This document shows positions 1 to 7,956 of a stretch of DNA of 64,000 nt, in pieces. The translations under genes and the position numbers were made by a program. The stretch comes from an uncultured Lachnospiraceae bacterium (GTDB taxonomy: Bacteria; Bacillota; Clostridia; Lachnospirales; Lachnospiraceae), in NCBI GenBank assembly GCA_947625205.1, contig CANQNN010000001.1, forward strand, positions 1-64,000, in the 5' to 3' direction. Under the pieces are notes generated by a model that saw nothing but the letters and a program-made list of their open reading frames with translations, was not told the DNA's origin and did not search any database. Each line of letters begins with the position of its first letter. Within the stretch, counting starts at the first letter, position 1.

Positions 1-4
1 TTAT

Positions 5-77
5 GGACCACTAGCTCAGGCGGTAGAGCACTTGACTTTTAATCAAGTTGTCTGGGGTTCGAATCCCCAGTGGTTCA
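5..77 (+). tRNA. tRNA-Lys (anticodon TTT)
   Basis: A full cloverleaf can be folded by eye. The acceptor stem pairs 5-11 with 70-76 and contains one G-T pair. The anticodon stem CTTGA/TCAAG encloses a seven-base loop with TTT at 38-40. The T-loop TTCGAAT is closed by TGGGG/CCCCA. The discriminator base is A77 and CCA is not encoded. The 3' third of this gene is copied in the tandem repeats that follow directly. Confidence 0.95.
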
Positions 78-211
78 CTGAATTGTACCACAGCATACAA
101 GGGGATTCGAACCCCAGTTCGACTATCCCCAGTGGTTCACTGAATTGTGCCACAGCATACAAGGGGGATTCGAACCCCAGTTCGACTATCCCCAGTGGTT
201 CACTGAATTGT
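65..211 (+). repeat. Tandem repeat built from the tRNA-Lys 3' end
   Basis: The 22 bases from 65 (end of the T-arm, 3' acceptor strand and first flanking bases) recur at 127 and 190, giving periods of 62 and 63 bp. Each full unit also carries an inverted copy of the T-arm, at 101-117 and 164-180, exactly complementary to 52-68. A transcript running past the tRNA could pair this inverted copy with the tRNA's own T-arm. The repeats fill the gap between the tRNA and the MATE gene. Confidence 0.9.
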
Positions 212-301
212 GTTGTGATGTAAAAAGGGATCTTTTGCGATTGCGAGTTCGGTTGTTCCGGACTCCTTTTTTCGCTTGAAAAGATACAGGAAGGAGTATA
301 T

Positions 302-1681
302 ATGGAGGAAGTCAGAGAAGAAAACAAGATGGGCGTCATGCCCGTAAACAGGCTTTTGCTCACGATGTCATTTCCGATGATGGTATCCATGCTGGTGCAG
401 GCGCTCTACAATGTGGTGGACAGTATCTTTGTATCAAGAATCAACGAGAACGCCCTCACGGCGGTTTCACTTGCCTTCCCACTGCAGACGCTGATGATCG
501 CTCTGGGCGGCGGTATGGGCGTCGGTGTCAACGCGGTGCTGTCCAAGGCGCTTGGCGAAAAAGATTATGACAGGGCGAACAAGGCTGCGGAAAACGGCGT
601 GTTCCTTGCATGTGTGAATTTCGTGATCTTTCTGTTGGTGGGATTGTTCGCGGTTAGACCGTTTTATATGAGCCAGACGGACGACGCGCAGATCGTTGGC
701 TATGGCTGTCAGTATCTGACGATCGTATGCTGTTTTGGGTTCGGCGTCTATGCACAGTTTATCTTTGAGAGGCTTTTACAGTCTACGGGCCGGACGCTTT
801 ACACTATGTTCACACAGGGTACGGGCGCGATCATCAACATTATCATGGATCCAATTTTGATCTTCGGTTATTTTGGTTTTCCTAAGATGGGCGTAGCGGG
901 CGCGGCGGCGGCGACCGTGTTCGGACAGATCGTAGCGGGCATCATTGCCCTCATCCTTAACCTGAAGAAAAATTCAGATATCCGGTTACATTTTAAAGGG
1001 TTCCGACCGGACCTTAGTATGATCGGGCAGATCTATGTGGTCGGCATTCCTTCTATTATTATGCAGGCGATCGGATCGCTGATGACTTACTGCATGAATA
1101 GGATCCTGATCGTGTTTACTTCCACAGCAGCGGCCGTGTTCGGCGTCTATTTCAAGCTTCAGAGCTTCGTGTTCATGCCGATCTTCGGCCTGAATAACGG
1201 CATGGTGCCGATTGTTGCTTACAATTACGGCGCGGCCAAAAAAGAGCGGCTGTTAAAAACGATCAAGCTCAGTGTGATCTATGCGGTCAGCATTATGTTT
1301 GTCGGGTTTCTGGTATTCCAGATTTTTCCGGCGCAGCTTTTTGCGCTGTTTGACGCATCGGACACGATGCTTGCGATCGGCATTCCTGCGTTGCGCACGA
1401 TCAGCATTAGCTTCCTGCTGGCTGGCTTCTGCATCATAGAAGGTTCAGTGTTTCAGGCTCTCGGCAACGGCGTGTACAGTATGCTAGTGTCGGTAGCCAG
1501 GCAGTTAGTGGTACTGATTCCTGTCGCTTATCTGCTGTCAAGACTGGGCAACGTAGACTATGTGTGGTGGGCGTTTCCGATCGCGGAGCTGATGTCCCTG
1601 AGTATGACGGTCGTTTTCCGTATCCGAATGGGAAAGAAAGTTATCAATCGTATTGGGGAGGAACAGGTTGTGCGGGATTGA
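302..1681 (+). CDS. MATE family multidrug/cation exporter
   Basis: This 459-residue integral membrane protein is the usual length for a MATE (MOP superfamily) antiporter, which exports drugs or metabolites using Na+ or H+. The N-terminal stretch PVNRLLLTMSFPMMVSMLVQ and the later NPxxIFGYFGFPxMGVAGAA-like segment (about residues 175-200) are typical of the clostridial MepA/NorM-like branch. About twelve hydrophobic segments are visible, in two related halves. ATG 302 follows an AAGGAG site at 291-296. A hairpin and T-run end the transcript ahead of tRNA-Leu. The substrate cannot be predicted. A second MATE gene lies at 9795. Confidence 0.9.
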   Translation: MEEVREENKMGVMPVNRLLLTMSFPMMVSMLVQALYNVVDSIFVSRINENALTAVSLAFPLQTLMIALGGGMGVGVNAVLSKALGEKDYDRANKAAENGVFLACVNFVIFLLVGLFAVRPFYMSQTDDAQIVGYGCQYLTIVCCFGFGVYAQFIFERLLQSTGRTLYTMFTQGTGAIINIIMDPILIFGYFGFPKMGVAGAAAATVFGQIVAGIIALILNLKKNSDIRLHFKGFRPDLSMIGQIYVVGIPSIIMQAIGSLMTYCMNRILIVFTSTAAAVFGVYFKLQSFVFMPIFGLNNGMVPIVAYNYGAAKKERLLKTIKLSVIYAVSIMFVGFLVFQIFPAQLFALFDASDTMLAIGIPALRTISISFLLAGFCIIEGSVFQALGNGVYSMLVSVARQLVVLIPVAYLLSRLGNVDYVWWAFPIAELMSLSMTVVFRIRMGKKVINRIGEEQVVRD

Positions 1682-1707
1682 CAGCGGCCGGTCTGAATGT
1701 TATGATA

Positions 1708-1752
1708 CATAACGGGTTCGGGTTTCAGTGCGATATCTGAATCCGTTTTTTT
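1708..1752 (+). terminator. Rho-independent terminator after MATE gene
   Basis: An imperfect stem (CGGGTTTCAG against CTGAATCCG) is followed by a run of seven or more T that ends directly at the first base of tRNA-Leu. Confidence 0.65.
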
Positions 1753-1831
<79 letters not shown>

Positions 1832-1832
<1 letters not shown>

Positions 1833-1876
1833 TAAGTAGGAAAGGGGACTTGAAAAGTTCCCTTTCCTACTTATGC
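1832..1876 (+). terminator. Long perfect hairpin after tRNA-Leu
   Basis: ATAAGTAGGAAAGGGGAC pairs with GTTCCCTTTCCTACTTAT around the loop TTGAAAA. It starts on the last base of the tRNA. No T-run follows, so it may serve 3' processing or RNA stability as well as termination. Confidence 0.6.
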
Positions 1877-2066
1877 GGGCGACAAATCAAATGCAGAAAC
1901 TGGTGCAGACTGCGTAAGCAGGCTGCGGAGAAGACTGCAGAGCAGACTTCTCCAGTTCAAATCCTGTCATTCTTCATCTTGTCATTTAGCATCCGCATCG
2001 GTATAATGATATTGTATATTTCGCGCAAAGAAACGCTACAATAACTTTATCGGAAGGAGGAGAACC
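1877..2066 (+). other. Gap with a partial tRNA-Leu 3'-end copy
   Basis: No gene is supported here. A palindromic hairpin (GGAGAAG...CTTCTCC, 1927-1953) is followed by AGTTCAAATCCTGTCAT (1954-1970), which nearly repeats the T-arm and 3' end of tRNA-Leu. CATCCGCAT recurs at about 1990. It reads like a decayed partial duplication of the tRNA, comparable to the tail behind tRNA-Lys. No integrase or attachment core is visible. Confidence 0.45.
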
Positions 2067-2825
2067 ATGAATCGATTACAAGACAAGGTAGCTGTTATCA
2101 CAGGCGGTAACTCCGGCGTAGGCGCCGCGACCGCCAAACTGTTTGCCGCAGAGGGAGCGACGGTTGTCATTACCGCCCGCAGAGAGGCGGCGCTTGAACA
2201 GATCGCTAACGAGATCAAACAGGCGGGAGGAACCGTGCTTGCCATCTCCACCGATATCTCCAAACCGGAGGATCCCGAACGGCTGATGCAGACCGTTATG
2301 GACAAGTTCGGTAAGATCGATATTCTTGTTAACAACGCGGGAATACTCGAAGAAGGGTTAAAACCGATCGATCGATTTTCGGATGAGGATCTGGACAGGA
2401 TCGTGGAGACAAACCAGAAAGGGACCATGCGCTGTATGCGCGCTGCAAGCAGCAGGATGAAAGCGGGCGCAAGTATCGTCAACGTGGCTTCCGTGGCGGG
2501 ATATGAAGGATGCGGCGGCGCGGCTTACGTATCTTCCAAAGCGGCCATTATCGGCGTTACCAAGCATACGGCTTTAAGATTTCAGGCACAGGGTATCCGG
2601 TGTAACGCGATATGTCCGGGAACGATCGTAACCCCGATGACATCGTCCATGAAAGCGGATGCGCTCGACCAGGATATGTTCGGTGCGATGTCAACCCATT
2701 CCAATCTGCGCACGCAGCCGTGTATGCCGGAGGATGTGGCAAACATTCTTCTCTTTCTGGCAAGCGATGAATCTCGCGCTATGACCGGTCAGATCATGGT
2801 GACGGATTTCGGCGCAAGTCTGTAA
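2067..2825 (+). CDS. SDR family NAD(P)-dependent oxidoreductase
   Basis: This 252-residue classical short-chain dehydrogenase/reductase has the cofactor motif TGGNSGVG at residues 12-19, NNAG at 89-92, a catalytic Ser142, and the Tyr154-x3-Lys158 pair. The length is normal for a cytosolic Rossmann-fold SDR. It would oxidise an alcohol or reduce a carbonyl, but the substrate cannot be told from sequence or neighbours. ATG 2067 follows GGAAGGAGG at ideal distance. It appears to be a single-gene unit between the tRNA-Leu region and a convergent small gene. Confidence 0.9.
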   Translation: MNRLQDKVAVITGGNSGVGAATAKLFAAEGATVVITARREAALEQIANEIKQAGGTVLAISTDISKPEDPERLMQTVMDKFGKIDILVNNAGILEEGLKPIDRFSDEDLDRIVETNQKGTMRCMRAASSRMKAGASIVNVASVAGYEGCGGAAYVSSKAAIIGVTKHTALRFQAQGIRCNAICPGTIVTPMTSSMKADALDQDMFGAMSTHSNLRTQPCMPEDVANILLFLASDESRAMTGQIMVTDFGASL

Positions 2826-2857
2826 GTCGGGAACAGAATGATAGTGTGAACAGGCAT

Positions 2858-2893
2858 AAAAAAGACGCAGGCCGTTGGGTCTGCGTCTTTCTT
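2858..2893 (-). terminator. Terminator between convergent genes
   Basis: AAAGACGCAG (2861-2870) pairs with CTGCGTCTTT (2881-2890). Reading the minus strand, the stem is followed by a run of T, so it mainly serves the small gene on that strand. It may also stop SDR transcripts. Confidence 0.8.
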
Positions 2894-3071
2894 AATATTG
2901 AACCTGTCCCTTTGCCCTCTCGTGGTCGCGCATTTTCGCATAGGCGTCCTGATATTTGTCAAGAACCTGCTCCGGCGTAAGACCCGACAAGTTCTGCTGC
3001 TGCAAGTAAAGCATGGCAAGCGCTTCAAACTTGTTGGATGGGAAAACGGGTGAAGGTATTGTATCCGCCAT
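2892..3071 (-). CDS. Small conserved-looking protein, 59 residues
   Basis: A 59-codon frame reads MADTIPSPVFPSNKFEALAM at its start and ends RAKGQVQY. It has a strong ribosome site (AAGGAGAG about 7 bases before ATG 3071) and a terminator overlapping its stop codon, so it is very likely translated. The sequence is soluble, with a helical middle (LTPEQVLDKYQDAYAKMRDH) and no signal peptide or membrane segment. I do not recognise a characterised family. It sits between the SDR gene and the histidine kinase gene, and lies in the same direction as the kinase. Confidence 0.75.
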   Translation of the reverse strand: MADTIPSPVFPSNKFEALAMLYLQQQNLSGLTPEQVLDKYQDAYAKMRDHERAKGQVQY

Positions 3072-3144
3072 TTTGATTCTCTCCTTTCACAGCTATTTTC
3101 TTATTACTTATAGTATATGAGATTGCCCCAGCAAATTCAAGTGC

Positions 3145-4452
3145 TCACGGCAGCCTGACCGTAAATATACTGCCGCCTGCAGGGTTGTCGCGCACGGAGA
3201 TGACGCCGTGGTGGGACGTCACGATCTCATAAGCTATGGCCAGTCCGAGCCCGAAATGTCCCTTTGTGCTGCGGGATTTTTCCGCCCGGTAAAAACGGTC
3301 GAATATATGGCGTTTATCATCGTCATCAATTCCAATGCCTGTGTCAGATACGGTGATCTCAAAGGAGCCGCGCCGGTCCCTGTGATAGTTGAGAGCCAGC
3401 TTGACAGACCCGCCGGAAGGTGTATAGCTGATGGCGTTGTGAAGCAGAACGGACAGCACCTGGGCGATACGGTCCGGGTCACATATGCAGCGTTCTATAG
3501 GCGCGTCCGGCAGGACAAGCGACAAGGTCAGCCCTTCCTTACGGCACAACGGCTCGAAGGATTCATATGCGTTCAGGCAGAGCGTGTCCAGCTCTGTCGG
3601 CTTGTTATCCAGGGGAAAGCGCTGCATATCGGTATGGGTCAGGGACAGCATATCGTCTATGAGGCTGTTCATGCGCTGGCCTTCTTTGGCGATCGTCTGA
3701 AAAAAGCCTGCCTGTTCGGAAACGCTGGCATTCTGACAGCACTCGTTTGTGGCGAGTATAACGGCGAGAGGCGTGCGCAGTTCGTGGGATGCGGCGGCAA
3801 TAAAACGGGTCTGCTTCTCGTGATTCTCCTTGAGCGGCTTAAGCACCAGCCCGGTAAAGATCCATGCGAAGGTGAACAGCGCGACTAGGGCGGCAAGATT
3901 GAGAAACAGGAAAAATAGGCGCTGTTTATGGAGTGAATCACGCAATGATTTTAGCGGGCTTAGAATCACGATCTGCGAAGCGGAAGAATCTTTTTGTATA
4001 TCGATCAGGGAACAGAAGTAGAACTGTCCCGTTGAGGGCGACCGAAATTCGTATTCGGAATGCCGGATGCCGGAATAGCTGCTCCCTTCCGTTTCCATGC
4101 GAATACCTGACGCCGTCTGGTTCTGTGCGTCAAGACATTCCGCCAGCAGCGTCTGGCCGTCGGCGCCGTCACGGTCGTGCAGTTTGTTATACAGAAAAGG
4201 GATGCCATTGTCGATGACAAAGATCTGGTATTCGTTTCGGGCTTCGAGGCCGGAGAGCCACTGCATAGATATGTTGGCGGACTGCTCCAGGCTGACGGCT
4301 ATCGTGCCAATGTCGTTTGTAAAGGAGTGAAACGCGTTGGCGTAGAGGTTGTTCTGCGTGGTGTGCAGATAGAACAGCGAGAGTATGATAATGATGACGG
4401 AGGTTGTGCCGCCGCACAGCATAGTAAAAAATAAATGGGCTTTGCGAAACAT
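3145..4452 (-). CDS. Two-component sensor histidine kinase
   Basis: This 435-residue membrane kinase has a transmembrane helix at about 7-29, an extracytoplasmic sensor region at 30-178, and a second helix at about 179-203. A HisKA domain follows, with the phospho-acceptor His223 in ASHELRTPLA. The C-terminal ATPase domain shows an N-box (VLHNAISYTPSGG), G1 box (DTGIGI) and G2 box (GHFGLGLAIA). ATG 4452 follows AAAGG. It lies 24 bases downstream of its response regulator and would phosphorylate it. The stimulus is unknown. The gene pair is divergent from the solute-binding lipoprotein at 5483, a candidate target. Confidence 0.92.
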   Translation of the reverse strand: MFRKAHLFFTMLCGGTTSVIIIILSLFYLHTTQNNLYANAFHSFTNDIGTIAVSLEQSANISMQWLSGLEARNEYQIFVIDNGIPFLYNKLHDRDGADGQTLLAECLDAQNQTASGIRMETEGSSYSGIRHSEYEFRSPSTGQFYFCSLIDIQKDSSASQIVILSPLKSLRDSLHKQRLFFLFLNLAALVALFTFAWIFTGLVLKPLKENHEKQTRFIAAASHELRTPLAVILATNECCQNASVSEQAGFFQTIAKEGQRMNSLIDDMLSLTHTDMQRFPLDNKPTELDTLCLNAYESFEPLCRKEGLTLSLVLPDAPIERCICDPDRIAQVLSVLLHNAISYTPSGGSVKLALNYHRDRRGSFEITVSDTGIGIDDDDKRHIFDRFYRAEKSRSTKGHFGLGLAIAYEIVTSHHGVISVRDNPAGGSIFTVRLP

Positions 4453-4476
4453 GATGCGCCTTTCTCGGCCTATGAC

Positions 4477-5205
4477 TTAACGGAAGGAGAGCCGGTTTCG
4501 TTTCTGGGGGGGGGTCTTCTTTTCCTTAAGATCCGCTTCCAGTCTGTAGCCTACGCCGCGGACGGTTTTGATCTGGAGGATACTGCCTATCGTTTTCAGA
4601 CGTCTACGCAGAAAATAGATATAGTTGTCCAGGTTGCCTTCCTCTACATCGCTGTCAGGGCCCCATACTTTTAACAGGAGCGTCTCTCTGATCAGAGTCT
4701 GTTCGGGCGCGTGCAGAAAGCTTTCCAGCAGACTACCTTCCCGTCTGGACAGGGTGGTGACGCCACAGGGACCGGTCAGGCACATATCGCGCGCAGACCA
4801 TGTGATATCGTGGCAGGTCAGTCCGTCGGACTGCTGCGCGGGCGCGCCTGAGCGTCTGGTGACACAACGGATCCTGGCCAGCAGCTCCTCTGATTCAAAG
4901 GGTTTGACGAGATAATCGTCCGCGCCCAGGTCAAGCCCTTCGATCTTGTCCTGCAGCGTGCCTAACGCCGTGATCAGGATGACAGGGGCGTTGACGGACT
5001 GCCTGCGCAGGGCGGTCATGACGTCCGTGCCTTCGAGTCCGGGCAGCATCCGGTCAAGCAGGATCACATCGTAGATGTCTTGCGCGCCATAGTAGAGCGC
5101 TTCTTCACCGTCATAGCAGGAATCTACGGTATAGCCCTGATTTTTAAGCTGCCAGGTGATTGCTTTATTCAGGTTTTTGTCATCTTCGGCAAGCAGTATG
5201 CGCAT
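4477..5205 (-). CDS. OmpR/PhoB-type response regulator
   Basis: This DNA-binding regulator has a receiver domain (acidic Asp8-Asp9, phosphorylation site Asp51 in VILLDRMLPG, Thr79, Lys101 in DDYLVKPF) and a C-terminal winged helix ending RGVGYRLE. I chose ATG 5205 (242 residues, MRILLAEDD) because receiver domains start there and GGAAAGGAA lies upstream. An in-frame ATG at 5253 lacks a ribosome site. After the winged helix comes a basic tail of about 19 residues encoded across a run of nine C on the coding strand. Slippage there would change only the tail. It is followed by its kinase gene. Confidence 0.92.
   Translation of the reverse strand: MRILLAEDDKNLNKAITWQLKNQGYTVDSCYDGEEALYYGAQDIYDVILLDRMLPGLEGTDVMTALRRQSVNAPVILITALGTLQDKIEGLDLGADDYLVKPFESEELLARIRCVTRRSGAPAQQSDGLTCHDITWSARDMCLTGPCGVTTLSRREGSLLESFLHAPEQTLIRETLLLKVWGPDSDVEEGNLDNYIYFLRRRLKTIGSILQIKTVRGVGYRLEADLKEKKTPPQKRNRLSFR
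4506..4514 (+). repeat. Run of 9 G in response-regulator 3' end
   Basis: Nine consecutive G on the + strand (C on the coding strand) lie just past the winged-helix domain. With nine, the protein ends TPPQKRNRLSFR. One fewer base would end the frame shortly before the kinase start, and one more would read on into the kinase gene in another frame. Confidence 0.85.
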
Positions 5206-5320
5206 GCGGGTGCGGTTCCTTTCCGTGGAAGTGTGATCTGATGCAGATTTCATAATTACCCATTGCAGAGGTTAAGTCCCCTGGGGTGAAACTGCTGACT
5301 CTGCGTCTATTGTACCATAC

Positions 5321-5378
5321 TAATCTTTAAATATTCTCTAAGAATTTCTTAATATCCGTTAGAGAAAGATTAGAGAAT
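5321..5378 (+). promoter_or_regulatory. Palindromic operator region between divergent genes
   Basis: TAATCTTT and ATTCTCTAA (5321-5341) are matched by inverted copies in TTAGAGAAAGATTAGAGAAT (5359-5378), around a centre rich in TTCTTAAT. Repeated half-sites of this kind upstream of a response-regulator gene and a divergent lipoprotein gene fit binding by the OmpR-type regulator. This is inference from position and symmetry. Confidence 0.5.
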
Positions 5379-5482
5379 GTTCTGTTAAACTGTTTTCTAC
5401 GAAGATAAGCTATGCGTCGGGCGGGAGAAAAAGTGCCCTGGCGGCGATTCCCCGGCGTGAACGCTTCGGAATGGAGGAAGAT

Positions 5483-7900
5483 ATGACAGTAACAGGAATC
5501 GGTAAAAGAAACAGGAATAAGAATAAGGTTAAAAGGAAAATAGCCGTCTGGCTGCTGACAGTGCTTATGGTGTGCGCTGCTGCAGGATGCGGAACGCCGG
5601 GCGGCGGGGATGGCCTGGCGGACGGCGCGGCGGGGTCGGACGGCAGCGGAGATATTGCGGGCGGTACGGACGCATCCGGTGAGACGACGGGTGGACAGAC
5701 CGCTATGGGCCGTTATGTGGAGGAGGAGATCGAGCTTCCCACAGAGTTGTCCCGGCCTCTTTTTATGGGGATGATGGACGACGGCAGCATTGTGATCGTG
5801 GATGCCTACCAGGGGTTTCTCGTGTCTGAGGATAAGGGCACCACATGGAATGAGGATACGCCGGACTGGTTTCAGGCATATATGGGCGACAACGCAGACA
5901 GATATATCTCATCCTTTGCCATGAGTCCCGGCCGGACGGCGGCGATCACTTATGTGGAGACGGATGAGGTGAACGCTTCGCCGGATGCGTACCACCCTGA
6001 CATTGCGTTCATCACGCCGGACGGGGTGGAAACGCCGGGCGATATTAGTCTGTCTGAGGAGGAAGGATATTTTCGGCAGGTCGTTGCATCGGACGACGGG
6101 CGCTTTTTTGCGCTGACGCATATGAGCGTCTATCAGGTGAATTCGGAGGACGGCACGGGTGTTAAGGTGCTGACGACGGAAGACTCCTCTTATATGTGGG
6201 CCAAAGATGATCTGCTCTACATCGACAGCGATTGGGAGGGCGTCAGAGCGCCGTTTGTCTATGATCTTGACCTGGGTGAATATGTGGAGGATGAGGTGCT
6301 GCTTGATTTTATCAGTGAGAATTACAGCGGGCGTAATTATAACGGGCTGGACTACGGCAGTATGATGCTACTGCCGGCGGCGGACCGCTCCGTGTATATC
6401 ATAGGGCAGAAGGGCATACACAGACATGTGCTGGGCGGCAATATGGTAGAGCAGATAGTGGACGGCGGGCTGTCTCTTCTGGGCAATCCCAGATATGCTA
6501 GTACCGTGGCTACGCTGCAGCCGGAAGAAAACGTATTTCTGACGCTGTGTGCCAACTATAAGCTGGTGCGGTTTACTTATGACCCCGATATGCCCTCCGT
6601 GCCGGAGAAGATGCTGACGGTCTACAGCCTGAAGGAAAATGACGACATCAGGCAGGCGATCGCTTATTATCAGACCAAGCATCCCGATATTTTTGTGTCC
6701 TACGAAGTGGCTATGAGCGACGGCAGCGCGGTGACAAGGGACGATGCGCTGAAGAAACTCAACACGCAGATCATGGCGGGCGAAGGGCCTGACCTGATCG
6801 TGCTGGACGATATGCCGGTCGATTCTTACGTGGCAAAGGGCATGCTGCTCGATCTGACGGATTATCTGACGCAGTACAGCGCGACGGAGCCGCTTTTTAT
6901 CAATATGACGGACGCTATGAAGATAGACGGCAAAGTCTACGCAGCGCCGGCTACCGTTTCCCTGCCCGTGCTGGTGGCGGGAGAGGAATATGCCGCTAAT
7001 ATGACAGATATGTCAGGCGTGGCGGATATGATCGAAAAGCTGCGTACCGAGCATACAGGCGATTACGTCATCGGCGTATGCGGCGAGAAACATATCATGA
7101 AGCGGTTTGCGGCAGCCAGCGCGCCGGCGTGGGTCAGAGAGGACGGCAGCCTTGATCTGGACGAGATCGGTAGTTACCTGGAACAGTGTAAGCGCATCTA
7201 TGACGCGCAGAAGGACAGCCTGAGCGCGGATATGATTCAGTCCTCGACATCGCGGATGGAAAGAATGGCGGAATATGAAAATGAGGATGCTTCCATGCTG
7301 AACTGGGGAGCCTATCTGGATGTCATAGACTATATTACAGGAGAGATGCATGTGTTGACGGGCTGGGTTACGAATTCCTATGAATATGAGCAGCTTCTGT
7401 CCATAGACAAGGCTGCGGGCTGTGAAGATACCTGGGTCGTTCCCATGCAGGGAAAGTGCAGCAATATCTTTATGCCCCATACCTTGCTCGGCATCAATGC
7501 CATGTCTGCACAGACCGAGGAGGCGAAGGGCTTTATGAATGTGTTCCTGTCAGCGGAGGTCCAGTCCAATTACAGCGGCTTCCCTTATAATCAGGATGCC
7601 TTTGATATCCAGTTTACGCCGAAGGCTGATATACTGGGAGAAAATAATGAGTACGGCGGATGGGCGACTACCGACGCGGACGGGAATATGATAGAGTTTG
7701 AAATATATTTCCCGACCGATGAGCAGCTTGCGGCCTTCAAGAAACAGATGGGGTCCGCAGATACCGCTTATATCCCCGACAGAGTAGTGGAAGAGGCCGT
7801 GTATACGGCGGGCGGCACATATCTGAGAGGAGAGAGCGGCTCGCTGGAGCGCGTACTGAATGAAATAGAAAGATCGCTGGCGATCTATATGGCGGAGTAA
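5483..7900 (+). CDS. Propeller-like plus solute-binding (family 1) lipoprotein
   Basis: This large lipoprotein (805 residues from ATG 5483, which follows GGAGGAAG) has a basic N-terminus, a hydrophobic signal and a lipobox CAAAGC with lipid Cys36. A Gly/Ser/Asp-rich linker follows. Residues of about 80-380 contain an Asp-box (SEDKGTTW, 115-122), the signature of BNR/sialidase-type beta-propeller blades. Residues of about 385-800 resemble an ABC-transporter family 1 solute-binding protein (KKLNTQIMAGEGPDLIVLDD, YAAPATVSLPVL). No permease genes adjoin it, so it may act as a sensor or orphan binding protein for the divergent two-component system. The 19 bases before its start recur before the antiporter at 11526. 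Confidence 0.8.
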   Translation: MTVTGIGKRNRNKNKVKRKIAVWLLTVLMVCAAAGCGTPGGGDGLADGAAGSDGSGDIAGGTDASGETTGGQTAMGRYVEEEIELPTELSRPLFMGMMDDGSIVIVDAYQGFLVSEDKGTTWNEDTPDWFQAYMGDNADRYISSFAMSPGRTAAITYVETDEVNASPDAYHPDIAFITPDGVETPGDISLSEEEGYFRQVVASDDGRFFALTHMSVYQVNSEDGTGVKVLTTEDSSYMWAKDDLLYIDSDWEGVRAPFVYDLDLGEYVEDEVLLDFISENYSGRNYNGLDYGSMMLLPAADRSVYIIGQKGIHRHVLGGNMVEQIVDGGLSLLGNPRYASTVATLQPEENVFLTLCANYKLVRFTYDPDMPSVPEKMLTVYSLKENDDIRQAIAYYQTKHPDIFVSYEVAMSDGSAVTRDDALKKLNTQIMAGEGPDLIVLDDMPVDSYVAKGMLLDLTDYLTQYSATEPLFINMTDAMKIDGKVYAAPATVSLPVLVAGEEYAANMTDMSGVADMIEKLRTEHTGDYVIGVCGEKHIMKRFAAASAPAWVREDGSLDLDEIGSYLEQCKRIYDAQKDSLSADMIQSSTSRMERMAEYENEDASMLNWGAYLDVIDYITGEMHVLTGWVTNSYEYEQLLSIDKAAGCEDTWVVPMQGKCSNIFMPHTLLGINAMSAQTEEAKGFMNVFLSAEVQSNYSGFPYNQDAFDIQFTPKADILGENNEYGGWATTDADGNMIEFEIYFPTDEQLAAFKKQMGSADTAYIPDRVVEEAVYTAGGTYLRGESGSLERVLNEIERSLAIYMAE

Positions 7901-7927
7901 CCGCTATAGGAAGCTGCGATACGCTAT

Positions 7928-7951
7928 GACAGGGTGCTGTGGCACCCTGTC
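7928..7951. terminator. Hairpin between convergent genes
   Basis: GACAGGGTGC-TGT-GGCACCCTGTC forms a strong stem between the ends of the lipoprotein and lipase genes. A clear T-run is missing on both sides. Confidence 0.6.
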
Positions 7952-7956
7952 TCTGT

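Noticed and set aside
3208-3888. 226-codon + strand frame opposite the histidine kinase
   Set aside because: It is antisense to conserved kinase motifs; no ribosome site or family.
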